Source: WJKK01 sp964638225 (GTDB taxonomy: Bacteria; Patescibacteriota; WWE3; UBA101185; UBA10185). Taken from it: a stretch of 64,000 bases of DNA. Both the position numbers and the translations under genes were made by a program. Positions 1 to 8,669 of this stretch are shown here, piece after piece. The stretch lies in contig CAZWYL010000003.1 in NCBI GenBank assembly GCA_964638225.1, forward strand, positions 3,568 through 67,567, given 5' to 3'. A model generated the notes under the pieces. The model was not told the DNA's origin, searched no databases, and saw only the letters and a list, made by a program, of their open reading frames with translations. The stretch's first letter is position 1. Each line of letters begins with the position of its first letter.

Positions 1-72
1 TATTATTCAATCCCTCCCGATGATCTGTAGCTCTTTAATTTTTGATTTCTATTTAAACTAGAGCTTTGATTG

Positions 73-100
73 TTGCTTTTAGGGGTTACTCTGTTAATTT
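73..100 (+). promoter_or_regulatory. Putative yraN promoter, leaderless type
   Basis: TTGCTT (73-78), a 16-nt spacer, then extended -10 TGT-TAATTT (92-100). Exactly 6 nt separate the -10 from the ATA codon at 107, the spacing seen at many other genes in this window. Confidence 0.5.
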
Positions 101-106
101 AAATTC

Positions 107-472
107 ATAGGCAAAAAATCTTTAATAAAAGGTGAGAAAGCAGAAAAGATTGCAGGGGAATTTTTGGAGAAGAGTGGATTTAAAATTCTTGATTTTAACT
201 GGAGATGTAGGTGGGGTGAGATTGATATTATTGCTCGCAAGGAATCGATGCTGGTTTTCTTTGAAGTTAAATATAGAAAGGAAGCAAGATTTGGTTATCC
301 TATTCAATTTATTTCCCCAAGGAAAATTCAGAAACTTCGGAGGGCTATAAAAATGTATCTTTTAATGCGTACCCAATCCGATGAACTTTGGAGGTTAGAC
401 GGGATATGTATTTTAGGCTTTAGTGGGAATTTAAAGTTGAAGCACTACAAAAATTTACTAGCTGACTGTTGA
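107..472 (+). CDS. YraN/UPF0102 family endonuclease-like protein, probable ATA start
   Basis: Small YraN-family (UPF0102) protein with the restriction-endonuclease-like fold; cellular role poorly defined. The family core is visible: N-terminal GEKAEKIAGEFLEKSG, then the catalytic-type GEID and FFEVKYR elements and a basic helix that follows. The N-terminal motif begins at base 131, upstream of the only conventional in-frame start (TTG 164), so TTG 164 would cut off the conserved first helix. The in-frame stop before it is at 95-97, and no ATG, GTG or TTG lies between. ATA at 107 gives 121 aa, the usual family length, starting (M)GKKSLIKGEKAE, and sits 6 nt after a -10 box. Alternatives are an ATG-to-ATA mutation or sequencing error. 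Family assignment is firm; the start is inferred. Confidence 0.8.
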   Translation: MGKKSLIKGEKAEKIAGEFLEKSGFKILDFNWRCRWGEIDIIARKESMLVFFEVKYRKEARFGYPIQFISPRKIQKLRRAIKMYLLMRTQSDELWRLDGICILGFSGNLKLKHYKNLLADC

Positions 473-512
473 GCTGTCTAATGTTATATTCTAGCGCTTG
501 AACCGAAGTGAT

Positions 513-1523
513 TTATTCTACTGATTCTAATTCTGCAGACACGCTCTCTGAAGGGAAAAGCATTTTCTTAATGTCATTATGAAGAGTTTGGAAACCCTTT
601 TCTCGAGGGATAAAAACCCACGCGTGATAAGAGCTGTTAGGATAAACCCCAGGATGATAAACATATTTTTCATCCACTACAAAGGAGATTATTTCATATT
701 CGTCTCGATCCTTGTAAAAGTCCCACAAGTATTTAACATCTGTAATTGTTAAAGTAGTATGCATTCGTTGGGTTACAGCTTCAAAGAATTTAGGTATATC
801 CATGGGCCAGAAAGTACTGTTTGGCTGGCTTATTCCATCTACCATGCCCATTAAAATCAAATGCTGCCTCTTTGCGCGCATAAGATCACTACCTTCGCCA
901 TTAGTTCCTTTACGGGAACGTGCGAAATCCAGTGCGCGGCTTCCATTCATTATTTCGTGTCCTGCCTCAAAATTAACAGGCCTCAGTCCGGTATCTGTGT
1001 CGTTGGGGAAATGAACGTCTGTAAAGCTTCTTTCTATATCTACAGGAACTCCACCAAATGAATCTACTATCCACCGGAAATCTTCAAAATCGCACCTAAT
1101 ATAGCCATCTAAATCTAGACCTGTTACTTCTTCAAAGGCATCTATTAATAGATCTTCTCCACCTACAGAATACAAAGCGTTTAATTTATTTCCATTAATC
1201 CAAAGGTCCCTAGGCACGGATGTTAATAGAACAACGTTTTCCTCCGGATTTGCACTCAGCAGAACCATTGTGTCGGTATTGTAAGCTTTTTCTTGTTTAC
1301 TTCTTCGATCTACTCCCAGCAGTAATATGTTAATTAAATCTTTTTTAGCTAGATTTGATTTTTCTGCCGGCTCTTTGTTTTTCACTGTTTCACCTTTTAT
1401 GTCACTTAAAGAAGTTTTTTTCTTTTGGTTAGGTTTTGATTTTGTATTTTGTATTGCAAGGAAACTGCCACTTACAATTGCGCAGACCATAACAATAAAT
1501 AACATCAATTTTTGTTTACTCAT
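513..1523 (-). CDS. LytR-CpsA-Psr (LCP) family cell-envelope transferase
   Basis: LCP proteins transfer polyprenyl-phosphate-linked glycopolymers onto peptidoglycan on the outer face of the membrane. The protein has one N-terminal membrane anchor (KLMLFIVMVCAIVSGSFLAI), a polar linker, and then the LCP domain: NILLLGVDRR, DTMVLLSANPE, SVPRDLWI, and the Arg-rich segment ALDFARSRKG with DLMRAKRQ. A longer reading would start at TTG 1559, but that codon overlaps the -35 element. ATG 1523 lies 7 nt after the -10 and gives the expected short cytoplasmic tail, so I use it. It is divergent from the response regulator at 1580. No LytR_C domain follows the LCP core. Confidence 0.9.
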   Translation of the reverse strand: MSKQKLMLFIVMVCAIVSGSFLAIQNTKSKPNQKKKTSLSDIKGETVKNKEPAEKSNLAKKDLINILLLGVDRRSKQEKAYNTDTMVLLSANPEENVVLLTSVPRDLWINGNKLNALYSVGGEDLLIDAFEEVTGLDLDGYIRCDFEDFRWIVDSFGGVPVDIERSFTDVHFPNDTDTGLRPVNFEAGHEIMNGSRALDFARSRKGTNGEGSDLMRAKRQHLILMGMVDGISQPNSTFWPMDIPKFFEAVTQRMHTTLTITDVKYLWDFYKDRDEYEIISFVVDEKYVYHPGVYPNSSYHAWVFIPREKGFQTLHNDIKKMLFPSESVSAELESVE

Positions 1524-1530
1524 GTTACTA

Positions 1531-1559
1531 AGGATATTGGTGTTTACTTTTAGAGTCAA
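1531..1559 (-). promoter_or_regulatory. Promoter of the LCP gene
   Basis: On the minus strand TTGACT (1554-1559), 17-nt spacer, TATCCT (1531-1536), then 7 nt to ATG 1523. The predicted transcript starts at or next to the start codon. Confidence 0.6.
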
Positions 1560-1565
1560 ATTGCA

Positions 1566-1571
1566 TATTAT
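1566..1571 (+). promoter_or_regulatory. -10 box of the response regulator gene
   Basis: TATTAT lies 8 nt before ATG 1580, the same close spacing as at other operon-first genes here. No clear -35 is seen. Confidence 0.4.
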
Positions 1572-1579
1572 TGATCTAT

Positions 1580-1978
1580 ATGAAAAAGGTACTAATAATA
1601 GAAGACGACTTATCTATTTATAAAGTTTATTCTGCGGAATTGAAGCTCCGCGGGTATGAGGTAGAGCATGAGGCTAACGGTATGAAAGCAATGAATGTCA
1701 TTGAAGAATTTCAGCCGGATCTGATTCTGCTCGATATTATTCTCCCAGAAAGAAATGGTCTGGAAGTATTGGAAGACATTACCAGTAGAGAGGATTTAAA
1801 GGATATAAAGGTTTTGATGGTAACAAACTATGGTAATGATGCCAATGTTAAAAAGGCTTTGGAACTGGGTGCCGAAGATTATGTTTTAAAGTACAACGTT
1901 GTCCCTTCAGAGCTTTCGGAAAAAGTCTCCCAAATATTAGGTGAGGAAACTGATTCTCCGGTCAAAATAACCAGCTAA
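1580..1978 (+). CDS. Single-domain response regulator (CheY-like receiver)
   Basis: Stand-alone receiver domain of 132 aa. It has the acidic pair (D9, D10 in KKVLIIEDD), the phosphoacceptor D52 in LILLDIILPE, the T/S position in VLMVTNYG and the conserved Lys in EDYVLKYN. There is no DNA-binding output domain, so it must act by protein-protein contact or phosphorelay. It is followed after 9 nt by a histidine kinase gene in the same orientation, its likely partner. An in-frame TTG at 1571 exists, but ATG 1580 fits the family start (MKKVLIIEDD). The regulated process is unknown; the divergent LCP gene suggests an envelope link, but only by position. Confidence 0.92.
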   Translation: MKKVLIIEDDLSIYKVYSAELKLRGYEVEHEANGMKAMNVIEEFQPDLILLDIILPERNGLEVLEDITSREDLKDIKVLMVTNYGNDANVKKALELGAEDYVLKYNVVPSELSEKVSQILGEETDSPVKITS

Positions 1979-1987
1979 ATTTTTAAA

Positions 1988-3646
1988 ATGGATCTGTGGT
2001 TAAAAATTTTATTAGTTATATTAGTACCTTTTAGTATTGTTGTTGTTAGGGCGGTATATAAATTATTAACCATGCATAAGGATCTTGAAGAGAAGGAAGA
2101 GCTGGTTCTTTCCAAGGAGTTTATTTGCGATCTCATTTTCAAACTAAATAAACAATATTCTGAGGAGCTCGATTTGAAGGAAAGCCTGGACTTTTTGGTG
2201 AGTCAATTGATAGACTCGGTTTCGATTACTTCTATTTCTTTCTTGATCCCCGTGATGGAGAGAAGCACTGACTATGTGTTTAAGACACATGTTGTCTATG
2301 AAGTTTCTGAGAGGTTCGTTCAAAGTGATTTAGAGAGTCTAAGAGATTATGTTAAAAACAAGCTGAATTCTGAAATCACGAATATTGAAAGAAACATAGA
2401 AGGAGGACCTTTAAATTCCAGCAGTGAGGCACATGCTCTATCTCGCTTAATCTTCCCTCTTGAGATTGGTGGTGTTAAAGGCGCTTTATGCATTAGTTCT
2501 CGGAAGGAAAACCATTTTTCGGATAGTTTAAAATCGAGTTTTGAATACCTTGTCGACGCATTATCTGAGTCCTTAGGTATGATTTGGGAAGTTGCTCTTA
2601 GAGAACGCCGTAAATTCAAAGCTATGGTAGATAGTATGCGAGATGGGGTTTTCATGGTTGATGAAGAATACAATTTTTTGATTATAAATCCAGCTTTGCG
2701 AGAGTTTTTAGGACTTCATCCAAGTGGAGCATTGAACATTGTAAAGGTGTCTAGTTTCTTTGCCCCGTACTTTTCATTTGAAGATGTTATATCGGAAGTA
2801 TTTATCATGGGTGAGGTTAAAAATATAGATATTCATGCCCAGTCTTCTGGTGATTCCGATTCATCAGACAAGTACTACAATTTTGTTGCAATACCAGTGA
2901 AGAGAGATAATGTCGTGGTGGGTGTGGTTTGTTTATTGGAAGATAGAACCCATGCTAAAGAGTTAGAGCAGTTACGGAGAGACTTCTCAGCTATGATTAT
3001 TCACGAGTTAAGATCTCCCCTATCTGTTATAAGAGGTACTTCAGACTTTATATTAAAAGAAGATGCTAATTTGGAAGCATCTCAAAGACAGGAATTTCTT
3101 GAGCAAATTAAAGGTTCTTCTTCAACTCTTCTCTCTTTGGTTAACAATTTACTAGATTCGGCTAAAATAGAGAGCGGACAAATAGAGTTGTTTAAGCAGC
3201 CTACGGACGTCAATAATCTTGTAAAAAGTGCCGCTAAATTTTATGAGACATCTTTTTCTCAGAAAAACGTTTCTTTGAAGTTAGATCTTGCTTCCTCCAT
3301 TCCTGAAATGGAAGTGGATCCGGAGAAAGTTCGGCAGGTTTTAGATAATTTGTTATCTAATGCGCTTAAATATACGCCGGAAGGTGGAGAGGTTACGGCA
3401 ATTACTGATATCCACAAAGGTAACTTGAGAATTTATATAGAAGATACCGGCCGCGGTGTTAAAGACAATCTTAAAGAGGGTATCTTTGATAAATATAAAC
3501 GTATGGAAGGTAGTAATTCATCTGAGAAAGGTACTGGCCTTGGTCTCACAATTTCTAAAGGTATAGTAGAAGCACATGAAGGAAAAATTTGGGTTGAGGA
3601 TAATAAGCCCCAAGGCTCTCGTTTTATTTTAGAATTGCCTTTTTAA
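1988..3646 (+). CDS. Membrane-anchored sensor histidine kinase (GAF-like, PAS, HisKA, HATPase)
   Basis: Sensor kinase of 552 aa. One N-terminal transmembrane helix (about residues 4-26) is followed by a cytoplasmic GAF-like sensor region (about 50-205), a PAS-like segment (about 210-310, FKAMVDSMRDGVFMVDEEYN) and the HisKA dimerisation helix with phosphoacceptor H339 in IIHELRSPLSVI. The ATPase domain shows the N box (VLDNLLSNALKYTPEGG), G1 (IEDTGRGV) and G2 (GTGLGLTISKG). With essentially no extracellular loop, it probably senses a cytoplasmic or membrane signal. It is co-transcribed with the receiver at 1580. The complete set of kinase motifs indicates an active enzyme. Confidence 0.93.
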   Translation: MDLWLKILLVILVPFSIVVVRAVYKLLTMHKDLEEKEELVLSKEFICDLIFKLNKQYSEELDLKESLDFLVSQLIDSVSITSISFLIPVMERSTDYVFKTHVVYEVSERFVQSDLESLRDYVKNKLNSEITNIERNIEGGPLNSSSEAHALSRLIFPLEIGGVKGALCISSRKENHFSDSLKSSFEYLVDALSESLGMIWEVALRERRKFKAMVDSMRDGVFMVDEEYNFLIINPALREFLGLHPSGALNIVKVSSFFAPYFSFEDVISEVFIMGEVKNIDIHAQSSGDSDSSDKYYNFVAIPVKRDNVVVGVVCLLEDRTHAKELEQLRRDFSAMIIHELRSPLSVIRGTSDFILKEDANLEASQRQEFLEQIKGSSSTLLSLVNNLLDSAKIESGQIELFKQPTDVNNLVKSAAKFYETSFSQKNVSLKLDLASSIPEMEVDPEKVRQVLDNLLSNALKYTPEGGEVTAITDIHKGNLRIYIEDTGRGVKDNLKEGIFDKYKRMEGSNSSEKGTGLGLTISKGIVEAHEGKIWVEDNKPQGSRFILELPF

Positions 3647-3670
3647 TTTCTGCTTTTCCAGGTTTTTTCA

Positions 3671-3699
3671 TTGCACCTTCCGGATTTGTTCTATATACT
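3671..3699 (+). promoter_or_regulatory. Promoter of ppsA-eno
   Basis: TTGCAC (3671-3676), 17-nt spacer, TATACT (3694-3699), then 8 nt to ATG 3708. No Shine-Dalgarno sequence is present. Confidence 0.65.
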
Positions 3700-3707
3700 T
3701 TAATTAT

Positions 3708-5996
3708 ATGAATAAAGAAACTGCCCACATTCTAAATTTTTCCGATATTAGAAAAGCTGACCTCCCCTATGTAGGTGGAAAGGGAGCCAATCTTGGTGAG
3801 ATGTTTTCATCAGGCATTCCCGTACCTGACGGTTTTGTTGTTACCGCAAAAGCCTACTTTGACTTTCTAGACACAACTTCCTTACGACAAAAAATTTTGA
3901 CCGAGCTTTCCGATCTTAATTTGGATGATTCCAATGCGCTTACTCAAGCTTCAAACAATATAAAGACGGCTATTTTGGCTGCGAAAATGCCTAGTGACTT
4001 AAAAGAGAAGATTAAGGATGCGTATCATCATCTTTCTGGAGAACATAATGCTTTAGTTGCGGTTCGTTCCTCTGCTACTGCTGAGGACTTGCCCGACGCT
4101 TCCTTTGCTGGTCAGCAAGAGACTTATCTAAATGTTGAGGGTACGGATTCAGTAATAAAAAGTGTACAAAAATGCTGGGCTTCTTTGTTTGAAGCTCGAG
4201 CTATTTTCTATCGTACTGAGAATGGATTCGATCATCTTAAAGTTGGTATTGCGGTTCCTGTTCAGCGAATGGTTCAATCTGACATATCAGGGATTATGTT
4301 TACGGTAAATCCTTTGACAAACGACATGAGCGAAATTTCAATCGAAGCAGCTTACGGTTTAGGCCAGCCTATTGTCTCCGGTGAAGTAACTCCTGATCAA
4401 TATATTGTGGATAAGGAATCAAATGAGATTAAGTCCAAGCATCTGTCTTTGCAGAAATGGCAATTAACAAAAGCAGGTAAAACACCCATTTCTAAAGCTC
4501 ACCAGAAGGGACAAAAAATGGAGGATGAGGATATTCGGGAGTTGGCAAAAATCGGAAAACATATAGAGGAGCATTACGGAAATCCCCAGGATATAGAGTG
4601 GGCTATGGAAAATGAAGAACTTTTGATAGTTCAATCCCGTCCGGTAACTACTATGAATAGGAAAAAGGAAGAGATAATAACGATTGTTGATCCAGATCAA
4701 GCCTCAAGGTTTTTACTTGAAGGTTTAGGAGCATCTCCAGGAGTGGCTTCGGGACCGGTTAAGGTTATAAAAGACGCTACAGAAATTTCTAAAGTTAAAA
4801 AAGGAGATGTCCTTGTTGCTGTAATGACGAACCCAGATTTTGTACCGGCAATGAAAAGAGCTTGTGCCATACTAACTGATGAAGGTGGTAGAACTTCACA
4901 CGCTGCCATAGTCAGTAGAGAGTTAGGAATCCCCGCTATTGTAGGTTCTCAGTCTGCAACAAAGATGCTTCATGGGGGAGAAGTAATAACAGTAGACGGT
5001 TCGAGTGGAAAGGTTTATTCTGAGAATATAACTAAGCAAGAGAAGGTTGAAGTTGATGATATAGATTACGACAGCTTAAAAACTGCTACTAAAATCTATA
5101 TGAACTTGGCAGAACCTGAACTAGCTTATGATATGGCTCAGAAAAACGTGGATGGTGTAGGCCTCCTGCGAGCAGAATTTATGATTGCGCAAATAGGTGA
5201 GCATCCACGTATGTTTATTAAGGAAGGCAAGCAACAGGAATTTATTGATACACTTGCGGATGATCTTGCTGTTTTTGCCGAAGCTTTTGATCCTCATCCA
5301 GTTGTTTATAGATTTACAGACTTTAGGACCAATGAGTATGCAAATCTAGAGGGAGGTCAAGAGTTTGAAAGAGAAGAGCCAAATCCAATGATTGGTTTTA
5401 GAGGAGTTAGCAGGTATTTAGAGGATGACGATGTTTTTGAATTAGAGCTTGAGGCTATTAAGAAGGTCCGTAACAAAATGGGTCATAAAAATTTGTGGGT
5501 AATGTATCCGTTTGTGAGGACTGTAGAACAGCTGAAAGAAGTAAAGAAGATTACTGCAGCCAACGGTCTCCGCCGCAGCGCCAACTTTCAAATATGGATG
5601 ATGGTTGAGATACCTTCTAATGTTATCTTATTGGATGATTTTATAGATGTTGGTATTGATGGAGTTTCGGTTGGAACCAATGACTTAACCATGCTCACTT
5701 TGGGAGTTGATAGAGATAATGAAAGAGTTGCGGAAGTTTATAGTGAGATGAATCCAGCTGTATTAAAGAGCTTGGAGAAAATTGTAACTACGTGTAAAAA
5801 TAGAGAGATAACCTGTTCCATTTGCGGTCAAGCCCCCTCGGTTTATCCTGAGTTAGTAAAAATGCTCACTCGTTGGGGTATTACTTCAATTTCTGTCAGT
5901 CCAGATGTTTTGGATAAGACTCGCAAGATTGTCTATGATGCTGAAGCAGAATTGTTGAAGGAAAAACATAAAGAAAATTCCAAAAAGGAAAACTGA
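3708..5996 (+). CDS. ppsA: Phosphoenolpyruvate synthase (pyruvate, water dikinase)
   Basis: Interconverts pyruvate + ATP and PEP + AMP + phosphate. The 762-aa chain has the N-terminal ATP-grasp nucleotide domain (VGGKGANLGEM; AVRSSATAEDLPDASFAGQQET), the swivelling phosphohistidine domain with H398 in GGRTSHAAIVSRELGIPA, and the C-terminal PEP/pyruvate TIM barrel ending in the Cys-containing CSICGQAPS motif (C703, C706) and SPDVLDKTRK. Length is near that of typical PEP synthases. Its TGA stop overlaps the enolase ATG (TGATG), so the two are translationally coupled. In organisms of this type the enzyme may run towards pyruvate in place of pyruvate kinase; direction cannot be read from the sequence. 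Confidence 0.95.
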   Translation: MNKETAHILNFSDIRKADLPYVGGKGANLGEMFSSGIPVPDGFVVTAKAYFDFLDTTSLRQKILTELSDLNLDDSNALTQASNNIKTAILAAKMPSDLKEKIKDAYHHLSGEHNALVAVRSSATAEDLPDASFAGQQETYLNVEGTDSVIKSVQKCWASLFEARAIFYRTENGFDHLKVGIAVPVQRMVQSDISGIMFTVNPLTNDMSEISIEAAYGLGQPIVSGEVTPDQYIVDKESNEIKSKHLSLQKWQLTKAGKTPISKAHQKGQKMEDEDIRELAKIGKHIEEHYGNPQDIEWAMENEELLIVQSRPVTTMNRKKEEIITIVDPDQASRFLLEGLGASPGVASGPVKVIKDATEISKVKKGDVLVAVMTNPDFVPAMKRACAILTDEGGRTSHAAIVSRELGIPAIVGSQSATKMLHGGEVITVDGSSGKVYSENITKQEKVEVDDIDYDSLKTATKIYMNLAEPELAYDMAQKNVDGVGLLRAEFMIAQIGEHPRMFIKEGKQQEFIDTLADDLAVFAEAFDPHPVVYRFTDFRTNEYANLEGGQEFEREEPNPMIGFRGVSRYLEDDDVFELELEAIKKVRNKMGHKNLWVMYPFVRTVEQLKEVKKITAANGLRRSANFQIWMMVEIPSNVILLDDFIDVGIDGVSVGTNDLTMLTLGVDRDNERVAEVYSEMNPAVLKSLEKIVTTCKNREITCSICGQAPSVYPELVKMLTRWGITSISVSPDVLDKTRKIVYDAEAELLKEKHKENSKKEN

Positions 5997-7222
5997 TGAG
6001 TGCAATAAAATCTATAGAAGCTTACAAAGTACTTAACTCAAGAAGTGATTGGACTGTTTGTGTTTTGCTAGAGCTTCAGGATGGTACCAAAGTAAAACAA
6101 ACTATCCCGGAGGGTGCTTCAAAGGGGCAGAACGAGGCAATTTCGCTTCCCGTAGAGGATGCAATTAGAAATATTAAGATTGATATTGCACCTGCCCTTA
6201 TAGGTTTGGATCCGGTTAATCAAGAGAAAGTCGACAGTTTAATGCTTGAATTAGATGGAACCCCTAACAAATCTAATTTAGGAGGTAATGCTATTTTGCC
6301 AGTTTCTTTAGCAGTTGCAAAATCTGCTGCAGTTTCGAGAGGTCAGGATCTTTACTTTTACTTAAAGGAGCTTTACGGAAATAACTCAGAGGTTAAATTC
6401 CCTACTCCGGTATTTAATATTTTAAATGGCGGTGAGCATGCAGATAATGGCTTGTCTTTTCAAGAGTTTATGGTTATTCCAGCTATGGGAAAATCTTATG
6501 AGAAAAAGCTGGAGATTGGGGTGGATTGTTATAAAAGTTTAGCGAACAAGCTGCATGAGCATGGTTATTCAACAGGGGTTGGAGATGAGGGAGGGTTTGC
6601 TCCTGAAGGTATTTCAGTTACTAACGCGTTAAACAAGCTTTCAGAGGCTGTTGAGGAGGCTGGGTACAAGCTAGGTCGAGACGTCTTTTTGGGAACTGAT
6701 GTTGCAGCAGGTAGTTTTTACGATCCCGAAAAAGATGTATATGATTTGAGAGATGAAAGTAAGATCCTTCCACTAGCAGAATTTATTGATTTTTATGATA
6801 ATCTGTTGAAGGAATACCCCATAATATATTTAGAAGACCCTCTATTTGAGTCCAACTTTGATTCTTGGAGTGCTCTCTTTGCAAAATTTCATGAGAGGGT
6901 CATGGTTGTTGGGGATGATCTTGTAGTTACAAATTCTAAGATTTTAGATAAGGCTTTAGAACATAAAACTATCAATGCCGTGATAGTCAAACTTAATCAA
7001 GTAGGAACTTTAACTGAAACTTTTGACTTTGTTCGCAAGGCGCAGGAAAATGGTCTGGTTACGATAGTTTCCCATAGAAGCGGCGAGACTGCAGAAGACA
7101 CTTTCCCTTCTGATTTGGCATTAGCTGTTGGAGCAGATTTTGTAAAATTCGGAGCAACTGCTCGGGGTGAGCGAGTAGTGAAGTATAACCGTCTGCTTGA
7201 GATTTATCACGCTTTAAGTTGA
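5996..7222 (+). CDS. eno: Enolase, divergent N-terminal catalytic loop
   Basis: Interconverts 2-phosphoglycerate and PEP. The 408-aa chain is near normal length. Conserved active-site elements are present: NGGEHADNG (His), FQEFMVIP (Glu), GVGDEGGFAPE (Glu), metal ligands in TDVAAG, YLEDP and VGDDL, catalytic Lys in AVIVKLNQVG, SHRSGE, and the final Lys in FVKFGATARGER. Odd features lie in the N-terminal signature. The usual DSRGNPT reads NSRSDWT, and the mobile loop SGASTGxHEA reads EGASKGQNEA, keeping the metal-contact Ser and the Glu but not the His. It overlaps ppsA by one base and converges on the phosphoglycerate mutase fusion with a 3-nt gap. I judge it a functional but divergent enolase. 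Confidence 0.93.
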   Translation: MSAIKSIEAYKVLNSRSDWTVCVLLELQDGTKVKQTIPEGASKGQNEAISLPVEDAIRNIKIDIAPALIGLDPVNQEKVDSLMLELDGTPNKSNLGGNAILPVSLAVAKSAAVSRGQDLYFYLKELYGNNSEVKFPTPVFNILNGGEHADNGLSFQEFMVIPAMGKSYEKKLEIGVDCYKSLANKLHEHGYSTGVGDEGGFAPEGISVTNALNKLSEAVEEAGYKLGRDVFLGTDVAAGSFYDPEKDVYDLRDESKILPLAEFIDFYDNLLKEYPIIYLEDPLFESNFDSWSALFAKFHERVMVVGDDLVVTNSKILDKALEHKTINAVIVKLNQVGTLTETFDFVRKAQENGLVTIVSHRSGETAEDTFPSDLALAVGADFVKFGATARGERVVKYNRLLEIYHALS

Positions 7223-7225
7223 TTA

Positions 7226-8611
7226 TTATTCAACGATGTAAGCAGCGTAATCTTGTCCTAGCTGGGTTTCTACTGTGGCTGTTTCCTCATCGCTTAAGCT
7301 TTCAAAGTACTTCCTAAAGCACCTGATAGAATTTCCGTGACAGGATACGGCAACATTAATCTGTTTTTCTTTCATTTCTTTAACGAGTTCATCCGCAAAA
7401 TCACTGACTCTTTTGTAGACCATGCCTATGCTTTCACCATGAGGGGGCTGTCCGTGATAAGTTCTTCTAATTTTGTGTAGAAATTCCGGATTCTTTTTAT
7501 GCCACTCAAGTTTATTTTTCCCCTGGAGATCTCCATAGGAGCGTTCTTTAATTCTTTCATCAGTATTAATTGGGAGGTTTTTTGCTGATTCATTAAGAGA
7601 CATAGCTATTTCCATTGTTTGCATTGCTCTTTTTTGGGGAGAAGAGATAAGTTTATCAATCTTTTTATTCTTTAGTTTTTCGGCAAGAACTTCTGCCTGT
7701 TCCTTTCCTTTTTCTGTAATTGGCGCTGTTCTCCATCCGCTGAATACATATTTTTCATTATCAACACTTTGTCCATGCCTGAAAATATAAAGTGTGGGTA
7801 GTTCATTTGATTCATCTTTTGGTAATTCATCTACTTCTCTATATTCTAGTTTGCTTTTGGCTTTTTCAAGTTCTTCTTTAGTTATTTCGGGCGAAGGTTG
7901 TTTTTTTAGTTTTTCGTACTCTGCTAACACTTCTTCATTTTTACGGTTTGGAATGGCGGGATTATCTTCCAAAAGTTCTCCTTTTTCCCTTTTTCTATAA
8001 AAGTAATAATAACCTCCTATTAAAGCCAATACGAAGACTATTTTCATGATATTGTCTGCTGTATCCAATCCTTCCATAAAAGATTCGGTTGCTGACAGTC
8101 CCGCGTAGCCTATGTATAAGAAAAAGAGATTACGGAAAATACTCCCTATAAAAGTACCAACAACAAATACTTTAAATTTTAGTTTTATTATTCCGCAGAT
8201 AACAGATACGGGAGAGCTAGGCATTACCGGAATGCTTCTTAAAAATATTAAAGTTAAATAGTCTTTTGCAGTTCCGTCAAAACGAGCTCCGATTTTTTCT
8301 ACTTCCCTGTGGGATACGCCTATAAATTTTCCGAATTTACCTATGATAATGTCTTCTGCAATGTCGGAAACCACATATAAAAAAGAAGTTCCTACAACCC
8401 TGCCCAAGGCTCCTATTAATGAAATTGCGATTAGGAATAGCATGGTTTTATTCTGTGCCTTGGCTATACTTCCGGTAATTCCCATGACAAAAGGAGATGG
8501 GATTGGAGCAAGTATCTCTTCAATAATGGTTCCAAGGAAAGTGAATAATTCTATGGGAATCTTATTTGCTAAGATTTCCAGATAGTTCATTATTTCAGTA
8601 AAAATATGCAT
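7226..8611 (-). CDS. Fusion: DedA/VTT-like membrane domain + phosphoglycerate mutase
   Basis: Two domains in one 461-aa chain. Residues 1-205 form a multi-pass DedA/SNARE-associated (VTT) domain: EEILAPIPSPFVMGITGS, the Arg-containing FLRSIPVMPSSPVSV, and a final helix near 188-206. A charged linker of about 60 residues follows. Residues 271-461 are a cofactor-dependent phosphoglycerate mutase/histidine-phosphatase domain with RHG (H279), SGWRTAPITEKG, KRAMQT, ERSYGDLQG (E356), RRTYHGQPPHGES and CHGNSIR (H425). The mutase features resemble GpmA more than a generic phosphatase. The 3' neighbour is enolase, the next glycolytic enzyme, converging with a 3-nt gap. I infer a membrane-tethered mutase. 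The linker shows no internal start or stop. Confidence 0.88.
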   Translation of the reverse strand: MHIFTEIMNYLEILANKIPIELFTFLGTIIEEILAPIPSPFVMGITGSIAKAQNKTMLFLIAISLIGALGRVVGTSFLYVVSDIAEDIIIGKFGKFIGVSHREVEKIGARFDGTAKDYLTLIFLRSIPVMPSSPVSVICGIIKLKFKVFVVGTFIGSIFRNLFFLYIGYAGLSATESFMEGLDTADNIMKIVFVLALIGGYYYFYRKREKGELLEDNPAIPNRKNEEVLAEYEKLKKQPSPEITKEELEKAKSKLEYREVDELPKDESNELPTLYIFRHGQSVDNEKYVFSGWRTAPITEKGKEQAEVLAEKLKNKKIDKLISSPQKRAMQTMEIAMSLNESAKNLPINTDERIKERSYGDLQGKNKLEWHKKNPEFLHKIRRTYHGQPPHGESIGMVYKRVSDFADELVKEMKEKQINVAVSCHGNSIRCFRKYFESLSDEETATVETQLGQDYAAYIVE

Positions 8612-8620
8612 AACATTATT

Positions 8621-8649
8621 AGGATACCTTAATTCAGGGGTAAGTCCAA
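8621..8649 (-). promoter_or_regulatory. Promoter of the DedA-PGM fusion gene
   Basis: Minus strand TTGGAC (8644-8649), 17-nt spacer, TATCCT (8621-8626), then 9 nt to ATG 8611. Confidence 0.5.
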
Positions 8650-8669
8650 GGGTATAAATGAGTTATCTA

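Noticed and set aside
132..350. 72-codon plus-strand frame overlapping yraN
   Set aside because: It is the shadow frame of the YraN gene; the conserved GEKAE and GEID motifs are in the other frame, and this one has no recognisable protein features.
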